Source of the DNA: Lactobacillus sp. ESL0684
GTDB taxonomy: Bacteria; Bacillota; Bacilli; Lactobacillales; Lactobacillaceae
Direction of reading: 5' to 3'
DNA length: 64,000 nucleotides
Assembly (NCBI RefSeq): GCF_029392675.1
Contig: NZ_CP113941.1
Span: forward strand, 1,779,001 to 1,843,000
The translations under genes were made by a program, and so were the position numbers. Numbering within the stretch: position 1 is the first letter of the stretch; each line of letters starts with the position of its first letter. A model generated the notes under the pieces. That model was given only the letters and a program-made list of their open reading frames with translations. It was not told where the DNA came from and ran no database searches. This document shows positions 27,379 through 36,202 of this stretch, piece by piece.

Positions 27379-28788
27379 CTAATTATTATGTACTAATCCA
27401 GTATTATTAAAATTATGGACAAAGATTCCAGTATTCGCACCATAAACATTGACCCCATTAAAATGTACATTGTTAGTATTCTCCATCCAAAAACCTGCAT
27501 CTGCAAACTTCTTGCCGTTAGTTATCATCTCTGGTTTTTGCGGAATAGCATTTGGAGCCATTGTGACAGAATAGTTCGTTAAAGTTAAGTTAGCGACTGG
27601 CGACTCTGGAAGTCCGTATACAAATCCCGCCACTGAAGAAACTCCTGTAGCTGTAATATCTGAAAGGCTAACATTTTTAATAGTCGGTGTCCCAGCATTA
27701 ATTGGTTGTTTTTGAGTTGAAAGATAGTTTTCTGAAACTGCTCCACTTTTACCATAATATTCATTAATCGCTAATGGTGTTAACACATCTTGCATAATAA
27801 TATTAGAAACAGATATATTGTTAATTGTTCCACCTCTTCCCCTGCGAGTCTTCATTCGAATGCCTCGATCTGTATGATCAAATACGTTACTATTAATTAC
27901 TACATTCTCTATATCTCCACTCATTTCACTTCCTAAAACAACACCACCGTGACCGTGCTGCATTAAATTATTGGCAATAATAATATTATGACAGGAGCTT
28001 TTCGGAATAGTTGTTTCAATACCCGACTTAATAGCTATGCAATCATCACCGTCACTAATAGTATTGTTAAGAATTTTTACATCACTAGAAGATTCTGGAT
28101 CAATCCCGTCAGTATTCGGAGAGTCCAAAGGATTATCGATCGTTATACCTTGAATTAAAACATTATCGCTTTCAAGAGGATGTATCGTCCAGGCAGGCGA
28201 ATTTATTAATTTTATACCTGTTATTTTTATATTTGAGCTATAGTCAAATGCAATTAAAAATGGTCTCGTATATTTTAGTGGCGTACTCGTTGCTTGTTTC
28301 AGTGGACCATTCTTGGCATCATTGTACATTTTCCACCATGCTTTTCCATTGCCATCCAGAGTCCCACTACCCGTTATTGATACATTATGGACTTTATTAC
28401 CATATATATCTGGATGGTGCATCTTGATTTGACTGCCTTCATATCTGGTATTAACTGCAGGATAATCTGAAAACTTATCTGAAAAAACTAACTTAGTACC
28501 ATGATCTAAATGTAACTCTAAGTTACTTTTAAGATTTAAATATTTCAGATGATATGTACCGGTATCAATGGTTAATTTACCACCACCATTACTAGCTAGC
28601 TTATCAATTGCTGCTTGAATTTGGTGTGTCGCATCTTTTTTACTAGAACGATTATGAATAACCATTGTCGTTTGCTTATTGCCTGATTTTTTAGCATTAA
28701 CTGTACATATTTGCGTATTAATACCTAATATTATTACTACAAAGGATAATATTTTTATAAAAAGATGTTTTCTATTAATATATTTCAT
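27379..28788 (-). CDS. Secreted GH28 polygalacturonase
   Basis: The start at 28788 (MKYINRKHLFIKILSF) has AGGAAG 6 nt upstream. The 469-residue protein has a signal peptide (about 1-32, cut after 'TVNA') and a right-handed beta-helix. All four GH28 sites are present: 'NTDG' at 225-228, 'GDDC' at 247-250, 'HGHGG' at 278-282 and R311-M-K313. These supply the three catalytic Asp and the substrate-binding His/Arg/Lys. The enzyme cleaves alpha-1,4-galacturonan outside the cell. No wall anchor is visible, so it may be released. It sits in the uronate island between uxaC and an acyltransferase gene. Confidence 0.93.
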   Translation of the reverse strand: MKYINRKHLFIKILSFVVIILGINTQICTVNAKKSGNKQTTMVIHNRSSKKDATHQIQAAIDKLASNGGGKLTIDTGTYHLKYLNLKSNLELHLDHGTKLVFSDKFSDYPAVNTRYEGSQIKMHHPDIYGNKVHNVSITGSGTLDGNGKAWWKMYNDAKNGPLKQATSTPLKYTRPFLIAFDYSSNIKITGIKLINSPAWTIHPLESDNVLIQGITIDNPLDSPNTDGIDPESSSDVKILNNTISDGDDCIAIKSGIETTIPKSSCHNIIIANNLMQHGHGGVVLGSEMSGDIENVVINSNVFDHTDRGIRMKTRRGRGGTINNISVSNIIMQDVLTPLAINEYYGKSGAVSENYLSTQKQPINAGTPTIKNVSLSDITATGVSSVAGFVYGLPESPVANLTLTNYSVTMAPNAIPQKPEMITNGKKFADAGFWMENTNNVHFNGVNVYGANTGIFVHNFNNTGLVHNN

Positions 28789-28810
28789 TAGCAACTTCCT
28801 ATTTATAAAT

Positions 28811-28852
28811 AAAAAGGTACTAGGAACTTAACTACTCTCCTAGCACCTTTTT
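28811..28852 (-). terminator. Hairpin between uxaC and the GH28 gene
   Basis: A 15-bp stem (AAAAAGGTACTAGGA with TCCTAGCACCTTTTT, one mismatch) is followed on the minus strand by TTTTTATTTAT. Its end is only 22 bp before the GH28 start codon, so a separate GH28 promoter downstream of it has little room. It may act as a partial terminator or attenuator. Confidence 0.75.
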
Positions 28853-28908
28853 CATGTTTAATTTTTCAAGTAGATAATTAAGAAAAGTTCTAACTATTTT
28901 CAGCCTAA

Positions 28909-30327
28909 TTAATCAAAAAAACCGAAATAATTTTTCGCATTATTATACGAAATATCTTGAACAATTTTACCTAGCTTTTCAGTATCATTTGGTACCCTAC
29001 CTTCTTGAGCCAATTTACCATAAAAATTACACAAAACACGTCTAAAGTACTCATGACGAGGATAAGATAAAAAGCTTCTTGAGTCAGTCAACATTCCAAC
29101 AAAATTAGGTAACAAACTTTGTTGAGCAAAAATTCTTAACTGCTCATTCATACCTTCAGCAGTATCATTAAACCACCAACCAGCACCTAATTGAAGCCGC
29201 TGCTTGGTACCACCTTGAAAACAACCCATCATTGTGGCTAATTCCATCCAATCATTATTATTCAGTGAATAAAAAATAGTCTTAGGAATCTGATTAGTAT
29301 TCTGCATTGCTGTATAAAGTTGTGATATTTGCGCTACAATGTCCGGTTGAGTACCTACAGCATCATAACCTGTATCAGGGCCAATTTTATCAAACATTGG
29401 GCGATTTAAATCTCGATCCGAATTAATATGAAATTGCATGGTCCAATTAAACTCGTTATTCAAAGCCATTAAGTTTTCTAATAGCATTGTCAAATATTGA
29501 TCAACTTCTGTTTGACTAAGTTCCTCATTAGCCATTCCCTTTTTGACAATGATATCCAGTTCATCTTCACTAGCTTCTTTAAAGTGGTACTTCAATAGTG
29601 AATGATCAGATAATCTTCCACCCATAGAATCAAAGAATTCAAATCTTTGATGTAGCGCCCTCACTATATCATTGAAACCATTGATCTCAATACCAGAAAC
29701 ATCACTCAAAGTTTTTATGTAACTTCCATAATCTTCTCGATCAATTTGAATTAATTTGTCTGGTCTCATTGCTGGCAATGTCTTAAAGCCATTGATCTCT
29801 TCATCTTTTTTAATCAATTTATGATATTTTAAATCTGAAGCAGGATCATCCGTTGTACAAACCACTTGTACATTAGAATTTTTAATTAAATTTCGTGGCT
29901 TAAAGTCTTCTGTTTGAAGCAATTTATTAGCTTTTTTCCAAATTCTTGGTGCTGATTCTTCAGTAAATTCCTCATCAATATGGAAAAAACGCTTCAATTC
30001 TAAATGTGTCCATTCATACAACGGATTTCCATAAGAACGCTCAATTGTTTTAGCCCATTCAATAAACTTTTTATAATCATCGCCATTACCAGTAATATAC
30101 TTCTCATCCACACCATTGGCACGCATCAAACGCCACTTATAATGATCGCCATACGTACCTTCATTGAGCCAAATTTTAGTAATATTTGGATAATTTTTAT
30201 TTTCATAAATCTCTTCTGGATTCAAATGACAATGAAAATCAATAATTGGCATTTTCGCAGCATAGTCATGAAACAATGTTTTAGCAGTCTCATTACTTAA
30301 TAAGAAATCTTGATCTAGTAAACTCAT
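28909..30327 (-). CDS. uxaC: Glucuronate/galacturonate isomerase
   Basis: UxaC turns D-glucuronate into D-fructuronate and D-galacturonate into D-tagaturonate. The likely start is ATG 30327 ([16 protein letters not shown]); the RBS is weak and an ATG 21 bp upstream cannot be excluded. The 472-residue amidohydrolase-fold protein has the metal motif '[16 protein letters not shown]', '[16 protein letters not shown]', '[17 protein letters not shown]' and '[20 protein letters not shown]', all typical of UxaC. It follows uxaE by 42 bp in a GPH transporter-uxaE-uxaC run. Confidence 0.96.
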   Translation of the reverse strand: MSLLDQDFLLSNETAKTLFHDYAAKMPIIDFHCHLNPEEIYENKNYPNITKIWLNEGTYGDHYKWRLMRANGVDEKYITGNGDDYKKFIEWAKTIERSYGNPLYEWTHLELKRFFHIDEEFTEESAPRIWKKANKLLQTEDFKPRNLIKNSNVQVVCTTDDPASDLKYHKLIKKDEEINGFKTLPAMRPDKLIQIDREDYGSYIKTLSDVSGIEINGFNDIVRALHQRFEFFDSMGGRLSDHSLLKYHFKEASEDELDIIVKKGMANEELSQTEVDQYLTMLLENLMALNNEFNWTMQFHINSDRDLNRPMFDKIGPDTGYDAVGTQPDIVAQISQLYTAMQNTNQIPKTIFYSLNNNDWMELATMMGCFQGGTKQRLQLGAGWWFNDTAEGMNEQLRIFAQQSLLPNFVGMLTDSRSFLSYPRHEYFRRVLCNFYGKLAQEGRVPNDTEKLGKIVQDISYNNAKNYFGFFD

Positions 30328-30369
30328 ATAACTAACACTTTCTACCATACTTAATATTTCAACTTTTAC

Positions 30370-31959
30370 TTATTTAGAAATATCAGTTTTAGGCTCATTT
30401 TTATCTAGAGCCTCTTGTTTAGTCTTAACTACACCTTGCAGCAAATCTAAGTGCTCACCAATATGAATGTTTAGATACTTATCATAAAGATCTTGGTTCT
30501 TAAGAAGAATATCCCAGAACTTATCACGATACACATAGTGATAATTATGCTTCAAATTCATTATTGGACCAAACATTGTATGCAGAATCTGCCGTGAGTC
30601 ATCGTTATCAAGCAGGCTTATTACATTTTCACTTGTTATCGTTTCAGGTTTAGGAGCAGTACCGTCACTTTGTGCATTAAAAACATAATAATCTTTGACG
30701 TCATCTAAGTTTTCATAAGCAAATCTATATAATTCTTGCATAAATTCTGGATCTTTATGAGCAATTACTCTTAACGCTTCAAGCCAATTAGTTCCAGCCG
30801 TCTTCACGTGCCAACCGTTATCTTTAGATACACGACCAATAATTTCATAAACTGATAACTTATCTGAACCAGAGTGAATACTCAATCTATAACCAAAGTG
30901 TTCAGCAATAGCTTCATGAACACGATAATCTTTTTCAAATTCTTGAGGATCACCAATATAATCAATGGCTTTTTGGAATTCACCCACAAATCTTGGAGCC
31001 ATTGAAGTTGGTGTGATGCCACGACGGTTCAATTCATTAGCAAAGAAATAATGGTTAGGATTAGTAGTTCGATATGGTGTTTCATCCATTGAAACTTCAA
31101 GATCTAAATTGTAAGGAACAATGTATTTTTGATAAACATCTATGGCAAATAAAATTGCATCGTAGAACGTTAGAACAGATTCTTCAACATCATGTTTATT
31201 AAATTTAACGGAATAGCCATTGCCCAAATCAAAAGTTTTATTTAAATATGTATCATTAAAATATTTAATCTGGTCTGGATCTAGTTCATTAAAGCGCTTA
31301 TCTAATTCTTCATCGCTCAAATTGACGGCGTCATTGTTAATAACTTCAGTCAAATCAAGTGTAATGATTGAGCATCCAATCTTAACTGCATAATCTACCT
31401 CATACGGGGTTTTAACATGATCACCATCTGCGCCCCATCCATAAGTAAAGCCTTCTTCAAACACCGCCCACGAGGCAGATTGAAAAACATCTGTGTTAGT
31501 GCGATTCATCAAAACTAGTTCACGGATAGACTGTTGTGCCAAGACTGGCATTACGCCTCGGTCTTTAAATAGTCTAATATGCGCGTTTGATGCATTCCCT
31601 AAACGATCTCCTAATCCAAAAGTATATTTATAATTGCGTCGTGAAGTAGGTCTCATCCACTTAAAGCGTTTTGCTAGAGCTACATTATTCTTTTCATTTA
31701 ATTCGCCAACTAAGAGCTTTGAGTCAACATCTACCATTGAATCTTTAGCATCAAAATCACCAGCAGTTAATAAGTTTTCATAAACAACTAAACTCTTTTG
31801 AACAATGCCTTTATCATCCGGTTGATGCAAAATAAAGTAAACATTTCTACGATCAATTTGAATAGATGGAGTATATATTTCTTTATTGCTCAAATTACTA
31901 TAATCTCCATCAGCTGCATAAACTTCCTTAACATCATCTAATAACTTATTCAAGTTCAT
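30370..31959 (-). CDS. uxaE: Tagaturonate 3-epimerase
   Basis: UxaE converts D-tagaturonate directly to D-fructuronate, so galacturonate and glucuronate meet at one intermediate and the UxaB/UxaA altronate branch is not needed. The start at 31959 has GGAGG 8 nt upstream. The 529-residue protein has family features 'KRFKWMRPTSRRNYKYTFGL', 'YGWGADGDHVKTPYEVD', 'FRIHSGSDKLS'-like 'YRLSIHSGSDKLSVYEIIG' and 'TAGTNWLEALRVIA'. No uxaA or uxaB occurs in the window, which fits this bypass. The assignment rests on family recognition and context. Confidence 0.85.
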   Translation of the reverse strand: MNLNKLLDDVKEVYAADGDYSNLSNKEIYTPSIQIDRRNVYFILHQPDDKGIVQKSLVVYENLLTAGDFDAKDSMVDVDSKLLVGELNEKNNVALAKRFKWMRPTSRRNYKYTFGLGDRLGNASNAHIRLFKDRGVMPVLAQQSIRELVLMNRTNTDVFQSASWAVFEEGFTYGWGADGDHVKTPYEVDYAVKIGCSIITLDLTEVINNDAVNLSDEELDKRFNELDPDQIKYFNDTYLNKTFDLGNGYSVKFNKHDVEESVLTFYDAILFAIDVYQKYIVPYNLDLEVSMDETPYRTTNPNHYFFANELNRRGITPTSMAPRFVGEFQKAIDYIGDPQEFEKDYRVHEAIAEHFGYRLSIHSGSDKLSVYEIIGRVSKDNGWHVKTAGTNWLEALRVIAHKDPEFMQELYRFAYENLDDVKDYYVFNAQSDGTAPKPETITSENVISLLDNDDSRQILHTMFGPIMNLKHNYHYVYRDKFWDILLKNQDLYDKYLNIHIGEHLDLLQGVVKTKQEALDKNEPKTDISK

Positions 31960-32007
31960 TATTATTTCCTCCATATTTAAATACTTATCTTCAATCTATT
32001 AAATTTA

Positions 32008-33459
32008 CTATTCGCCAATTTTTCCACCTTTCCAACGTCCATGATCCAAGTCATTAGCAATTTCGCCAAAACGCTGGTCATCAAGCTTATATAAAAAACC
32101 AATTATAATTGCTGCAAAAATCAAGCAAACGCCTGGATACAATGTCATTGCTGCTTTTATGCCTTGCATAGCTCCTGCAGTTTGATGTGCATTAGCAACG
32201 TACCCTGTTAAAGCTAATATTCCTGAAGAAACAATCGCTGCAATCGATTGAGCAATTTTTCGTGAAAAATTAAACGCTGCATAGGTCAATCCTTCTTTAC
32301 GAACACCAGTACTCCATTCACCGTAATCAATAGCATTGGATACCATTGCCCAAGTTATACCATTTGGTATCGCTAAAGCAGTATAGCCAATAGTTACCAA
32401 AATAATAAATGTTACAATATTATCAGGTAAAATAAAGTTCAAAATATTAGCAATTGCACCGATAGCAAAACTAAACATAACGGTTTTCTTTTGACCAAAA
32501 TGTTTAGTAAGTGTTGGGATCATAAATACTCCAACAATTGAGCAGCCCATCATGATAGCGTTAATAATTGGCTGAAGACCAATATTACCTAAATCATATT
32601 CTGCATAGAAAACCATCATTTGATTATTAGTATTCATTGCCGAAATCGTAAATAACGTCATTAAAATTAATGCACCAAGTGGTCCATTCTTAAAAATAAC
32701 TTTAAAGTAATCCTTAAAGCCCTCTTTTTCAGTATTACCACTTCTATTTACATGAACATTTTCTTTAGTTCCTAAATAACAAATTGCAAACATAGCAACA
32801 CCAATAATTGCAAAGATCAATGCTGCCCAGAAATATCCCCGTTGTTGATTGCCTTTACCAATCATAACTGTTAGAGGAATGAATGCCACACCAGCAACAA
32901 ACTGTGCACCTACTGATCCTACTTGTCTAGTAGTTGCCATAAAGCTTCTGTCCTCAGTATTTCTTGACATAACGGAGGCTAATGATCCGTATGGATCATT
33001 AGTAAACGAATATACAAGACCCCAAATCATGTACGCAGCATATGCATAAATAATCTTCTGAGTCATCGAAAGACCACTCGGCATCATAAAAGTCAGAACA
33101 GTTAAAATACCTAAAATAATGGCTGAGACCATCATAAACGGACGAAACTTTCCACGTTTGCCAATATTTTTCCGATTATCAACCACAGAACCAGCAATTG
33201 GATCCATGAATGCATCAAAAATTTTAGTAAATGCAAAAATCCCACCGACAGCACCAGCACTAATTCCTACACCGTCAACCCAAAATTTAGTTAAATATGA
33301 TTGCCCAAGATCAAACATAAAACCATTTCCGAAATCTCCAAATCCATAAGCGATTTTTTGATACATTGGTATATGCTTAGACGAATCATTCATTAACATA
33401 TCTTTATTTTGTTCAACAATATCTTTATTAACGGTATCCGCTGAATCAGCGTTTTCCAT
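32008..33459 (-). CDS. GPH-family sugar/hexuronide transporter
   Basis: The 483-residue protein has 12 predicted helices of the glycoside-pentoside-hexuronide:cation symporter family (MelB, UidB, XynP relatives). Segments 'IAYGFGDFGNGFMFDLGQSY' at the start and 'DAFMDPIAGSVVDNRKNIG' and 'GKRGKFRPFMM' are GPH signatures. It is the first gene of the transporter-uxaE-uxaC operon, so uronate or small oligouronide uptake is the likely job. Its promoter carries the GntR operator and a perfect cre site. No EIIA-like tail is attached. Confidence 0.9.
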   Translation of the reverse strand: MENADSADTVNKDIVEQNKDMLMNDSSKHIPMYQKIAYGFGDFGNGFMFDLGQSYLTKFWVDGVGISAGAVGGIFAFTKIFDAFMDPIAGSVVDNRKNIGKRGKFRPFMMVSAIILGILTVLTFMMPSGLSMTQKIIYAYAAYMIWGLVYSFTNDPYGSLASVMSRNTEDRSFMATTRQVGSVGAQFVAGVAFIPLTVMIGKGNQQRGYFWAALIFAIIGVAMFAICYLGTKENVHVNRSGNTEKEGFKDYFKVIFKNGPLGALILMTLFTISAMNTNNQMMVFYAEYDLGNIGLQPIINAIMMGCSIVGVFMIPTLTKHFGQKKTVMFSFAIGAIANILNFILPDNIVTFIILVTIGYTALAIPNGITWAMVSNAIDYGEWSTGVRKEGLTYAAFNFSRKIAQSIAAIVSSGILALTGYVANAHQTAGAMQGIKAAMTLYPGVCLIFAAIIIGFLYKLDDQRFGEIANDLDHGRWKGGKIGE

Positions 33460-33538
33460 ATTACACCCCCATAATTATGAATTAGTACAAAATTACATAA
33501 TCTAAGTTAAAATAGTTTTAATAATATTTATTACGTGT

Positions 33539-33596
33539 GATATATTAGTATATTTGAAACCGATTACAGAATATTACCAAAAGTAACGATTGTCAA
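33539..33596 (-). promoter_or_regulatory. Promoter, cre site and GntR operator of the transporter-uxaE-uxaC operon
   Basis: On the minus strand TTGACA (33596-33591), 17 nt, TATTCT (33573-33568). Overlapping the start region is TGAAACCGATTACA (33555-33568), a 14/14 match to the cre consensus TGWAANCGNTNWCA. Abutting it is GATATATTAGTATATT (33539-33554), the same element found ahead of uxuB. Both repressors would block the same promoter. Confidence 0.8.
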
Positions 33597-33618
33597 CCAC
33601 AAATTTATGCAAAATAAA

Positions 33619-33648
33619 AAAGATTTCGGTTTTAATACCGAAATCTCC
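33619..33648 (-). terminator. Terminator after GntR/FCD regulator gene
   Basis: AGATTTCGGT pairs with ACCGAAATCT over a short loop; the minus strand continues TTTTTTATTTT. Confidence 0.85.
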
Positions 33649-33674
33649 TAATTATAAGCAACTTTTATTAATTT

Positions 33675-34340
33675 TTATTCTTCAAAATAATCTGCATAAT
33701 CTTTGCGCAAAGTTGGTTCTTCATCTAGTGCACGATGTAAATGTCCTGAAATTAACTTAACTGCCTTAGCAGTATTTTTTTGTTCCGCAGCATCCACAAT
33801 TTGTTGATGTTCCTCAATCAAGGAGTTCCATGATAGGCTTTTACTGCGCAATCGTAAAACACGAAAGCGATTTAAATGCATATTAACCATTTGAAGCCAA
33901 AGCCAAACCTGCTCGCGTCCTGCCGCCTTATAAAAATAATGATGAAATTGCTCATCTTGGTTAAAAAAACGCATATCATTGTGTGTAGTTTCTACTTCTA
34001 ATTTCTGTCGTTCAATTATTTGCCGTAAAATCATAAAATCATAATCTGTTAATTTGGTAATTGCCTCAGTTATGATTTGAGTTTCCACACTTTCACGCAT
34101 AAAACGAGCATCTTTAGCCTTCTGTAAATTTATTTTAGATATATACGTTCCAGACTGTGGCACAGCAGTGATTAAACCTTCTTCACGCAATTGCAAGATT
34201 GCCTCTCTGATTGGCGTTCGACCAACCTGCAACTCTTGACCTAAATCCTTTTCTGAGATTTTTTGTCCTGGTAAATAATTTAGGCTAATAATTCGTTGTA
34301 AAATCGTATTATAAACCTGTTCTTTCATAGTTGAGATCAT
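33675..34340 (-). CDS. GntR-family regulator, FCD (FadR/UxuR) type
   Basis: The start at 34340 (MISTMKEQVYNTILQRI) has GGAG 10 nt upstream; longer in-frame starts lack an RBS. The 221-residue protein has an N-terminal winged helix ('KISEKDLGQELQVGRTPIRE' at about 26-45, 'GLITAVPQSGTYIS') and an all-helical FCD ligand domain with metal-binding type residues. UxuR/ExuR-like members sense fructuronate or tagaturonate and repress uronate genes. It lies between the two uronate operons, and near-identical 17-bp sites occur ahead of both, so it is the probable uronate repressor. Confidence 0.85.
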   Translation of the reverse strand: MISTMKEQVYNTILQRIISLNYLPGQKISEKDLGQELQVGRTPIREAILQLREEGLITAVPQSGTYISKINLQKAKDARFMRESVETQIITEAITKLTDYDFMILRQIIERQKLEVETTHNDMRFFNQDEQFHHYFYKAAGREQVWLWLQMVNMHLNRFRVLRLRSKSLSWNSLIEEHQQIVDAAEQKNTAKAVKLISGHLHRALDEEPTLRKDYADYFEE

Positions 34341-34448
34341 CTTGTAACAACTCCTTTTTATGCGAATATTTACTAATAATATCATATTAATGTTAATATC
34401 AGCCCAGTTACATTATTTAACATTATAAAACTTTTATGAAAAAAGTTA

Positions 34449-34499
34449 TTGACTTTTCCCTCTAATTCGCTTACATTAAAAGTGATATATTAGTATATC
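34449..34499 (+). promoter_or_regulatory. uxuB promoter with GntR operator
   Basis: TTGACT (34449-34454), 17 nt, TACATT (34472-34477), with the near-palindrome GATATATTAGTATATC (34484-34499) sitting on the expected start point. The 17-bp string GTGATATATTAGTATAT is shared exactly with 33537-33553 ahead of the transporter operon. A related, weaker copy (GATATTATTAGTAAAT on the minus strand) lies near 34366-34382 ahead of the regulator itself. Confidence 0.8.
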
Positions 34500-34544
34500 G
34501 GAACTTAGATATACATTTTCTACTTTAGAAAAGGAGGTATTCAG

Positions 34545-36182
34545 TTGCTGAAATTAACTGATAATTATTTAGATCAGAAAGATGAATTTGCAAAACAAAA
34601 CATTGTGGTTCCACAATATAATCAAGCCAAAGTTACTAGTCAGACCAAAGAAGAACCAGTCTGGGTTCATTTTGGTGGTGGCAACCTCTTTCGATGCTTC
34701 CATGCAAAAATAGCACAAGATTTATTAAATCAAGGAAAATTAGTAAGTGGTATCGTAGTCGCTGAGACTTATGACGATGAAGTAATAGATAAAATTTATC
34801 ATGCATACCAAAATCGGATGTTAAGTGTCGTCATGAAAAGTAATGGTACTTTAGAAAAAGAACTGTTAGCAAGTGTTGGTGAATCATTATACTTTAATCA
34901 AGCCAATGAAGCTGGTTGGAACAGATTAACTGAGATTTTTACTAAACCATCTCTACAGTTAGCAACTTTTTCAATTACAGAAAAAGGTTATGCATTAACA
35001 GATGTTAACGGTAATTTAACTGCGGCCGCAAAAGAAGATATTGCAAATGGTCCCGAGTCACCTAAGACTAATATGGGAGCAGTTGCCCACTTACTTTATG
35101 CACGTTACAAAGCTGGTAAACAACCAATTGCCATGGTCAGCACAGACAACTTTTCTCAGAACGGTTTAAAACTTGAAACAGAAGTTTTACGAATTGCTCA
35201 AGGTTGGGCTAAAGCAGGGGCTGTAGAAGCTGGCTTTATCGATTATCTAAAAGATCCAAATCAGGTTTCTTTCCCATGGTCCATGATTGATCGAATAACA
35301 CCTAATCCAGCTCAAACAGTAGCAGATCAACTAAAGATGAGTGGCTTCGCTGATACAGAAATAGTTCATACTGCTAAACACACTAATATCGCACCATTTG
35401 GTAACACAGAACAAATTCATTATTTAGTGATTGAAGATAGTTTCCCTAATGGACGTCCACCTTTAGAAAAAGCTGGTGTAATCTTGACTGATCGTGAGAC
35501 TGTTAATGATGCTGACCAAATGAAGGTTACGGCCTGCCTTAATCCGCTACATACTGCTTTAGCTATCTTAGGTAATTTACTTGGTTATACCTCAATTGCT
35601 AGTGAACTCTCTGATCAGGATCTTCTAGATTTAATTAAGAACTTAGGTTACGGCGAAGATTTACCCGTAGTCAAGGATCCAAAGATTATTAATCCGAAAA
35701 AATTCATTGATGAACTAATTAACTTACGTTTACCTAACAAGAATATTCCTGATACTCCGCAAAGAATTGCCAGCGATACATCACAAAAAATTCCAGTTAG
35801 ATATGGCGTCACTATCCAACATTATGTTGACGATTCAGATTTAAATCCTGAAGATTTAGAATTCATCCCTCTAGTTTTGGCAAGTTGGTGTCGTTACTTG
35901 ATGGGTATAGATGATAATGGTGAAGCGTTTGAACAAAGTCCTGATCCACTATTAGATAATTTGAAGGCTTATGTCGAAGATATTAAACTGGGTAACTCTA
36001 ATATCGATGTCCATGAAAAATTACAGCCAATCCTCTCTAATAAGAGTATTTTTGGTAATAATTTATATGATATTGGCCTAGGAACTAAAGTTGAAAACTA
36101 CTTTAAACAACTAATTGCTGATAAAGGAGCTATCCGCAAGACAATTCACGATACCGTCCAAACTAAAAGTTACCAATTTTAA
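34545..36182 (+). CDS. uxuB: Fructuronate reductase (mannitol dehydrogenase family)
   Basis: It reduces D-fructuronate to D-mannonate with NADH. A TTG at 34545 is taken as the start because AAGGAGG lies 7 nt before it. The 545-residue protein belongs to the long-chain polyol dehydrogenase family: N-terminal 'VWVHFGGGNLFRCFHAKIAQ', central 'VSFPWSMIDRITPNPAQTVA', and the catalytic Lys segment 'MKVTACLNPLHTALAILGNL'. It is 20 bp ahead of uxuA in the same operon, downstream of a GntR operator. A tagaturonate reductase (UxaB) role is possible but less likely with UxaE present. Confidence 0.9.
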   Translation: MLKLTDNYLDQKDEFAKQNIVVPQYNQAKVTSQTKEEPVWVHFGGGNLFRCFHAKIAQDLLNQGKLVSGIVVAETYDDEVIDKIYHAYQNRMLSVVMKSNGTLEKELLASVGESLYFNQANEAGWNRLTEIFTKPSLQLATFSITEKGYALTDVNGNLTAAAKEDIANGPESPKTNMGAVAHLLYARYKAGKQPIAMVSTDNFSQNGLKLETEVLRIAQGWAKAGAVEAGFIDYLKDPNQVSFPWSMIDRITPNPAQTVADQLKMSGFADTEIVHTAKHTNIAPFGNTEQIHYLVIEDSFPNGRPPLEKAGVILTDRETVNDADQMKVTACLNPLHTALAILGNLLGYTSIASELSDQDLLDLIKNLGYGEDLPVVKDPKIINPKKFIDELINLRLPNKNIPDTPQRIASDTSQKIPVRYGVTIQHYVDDSDLNPEDLEFIPLVLASWCRYLMGIDDNGEAFEQSPDPLLDNLKAYVEDIKLGNSNIDVHEKLQPILSNKSIFGNNLYDIGLGTKVENYFKQLIADKGAIRKTIHDTVQTKSYQF

Positions 36183-36202
36183 TTAAAAAGGAAAATAATA
36201 AT

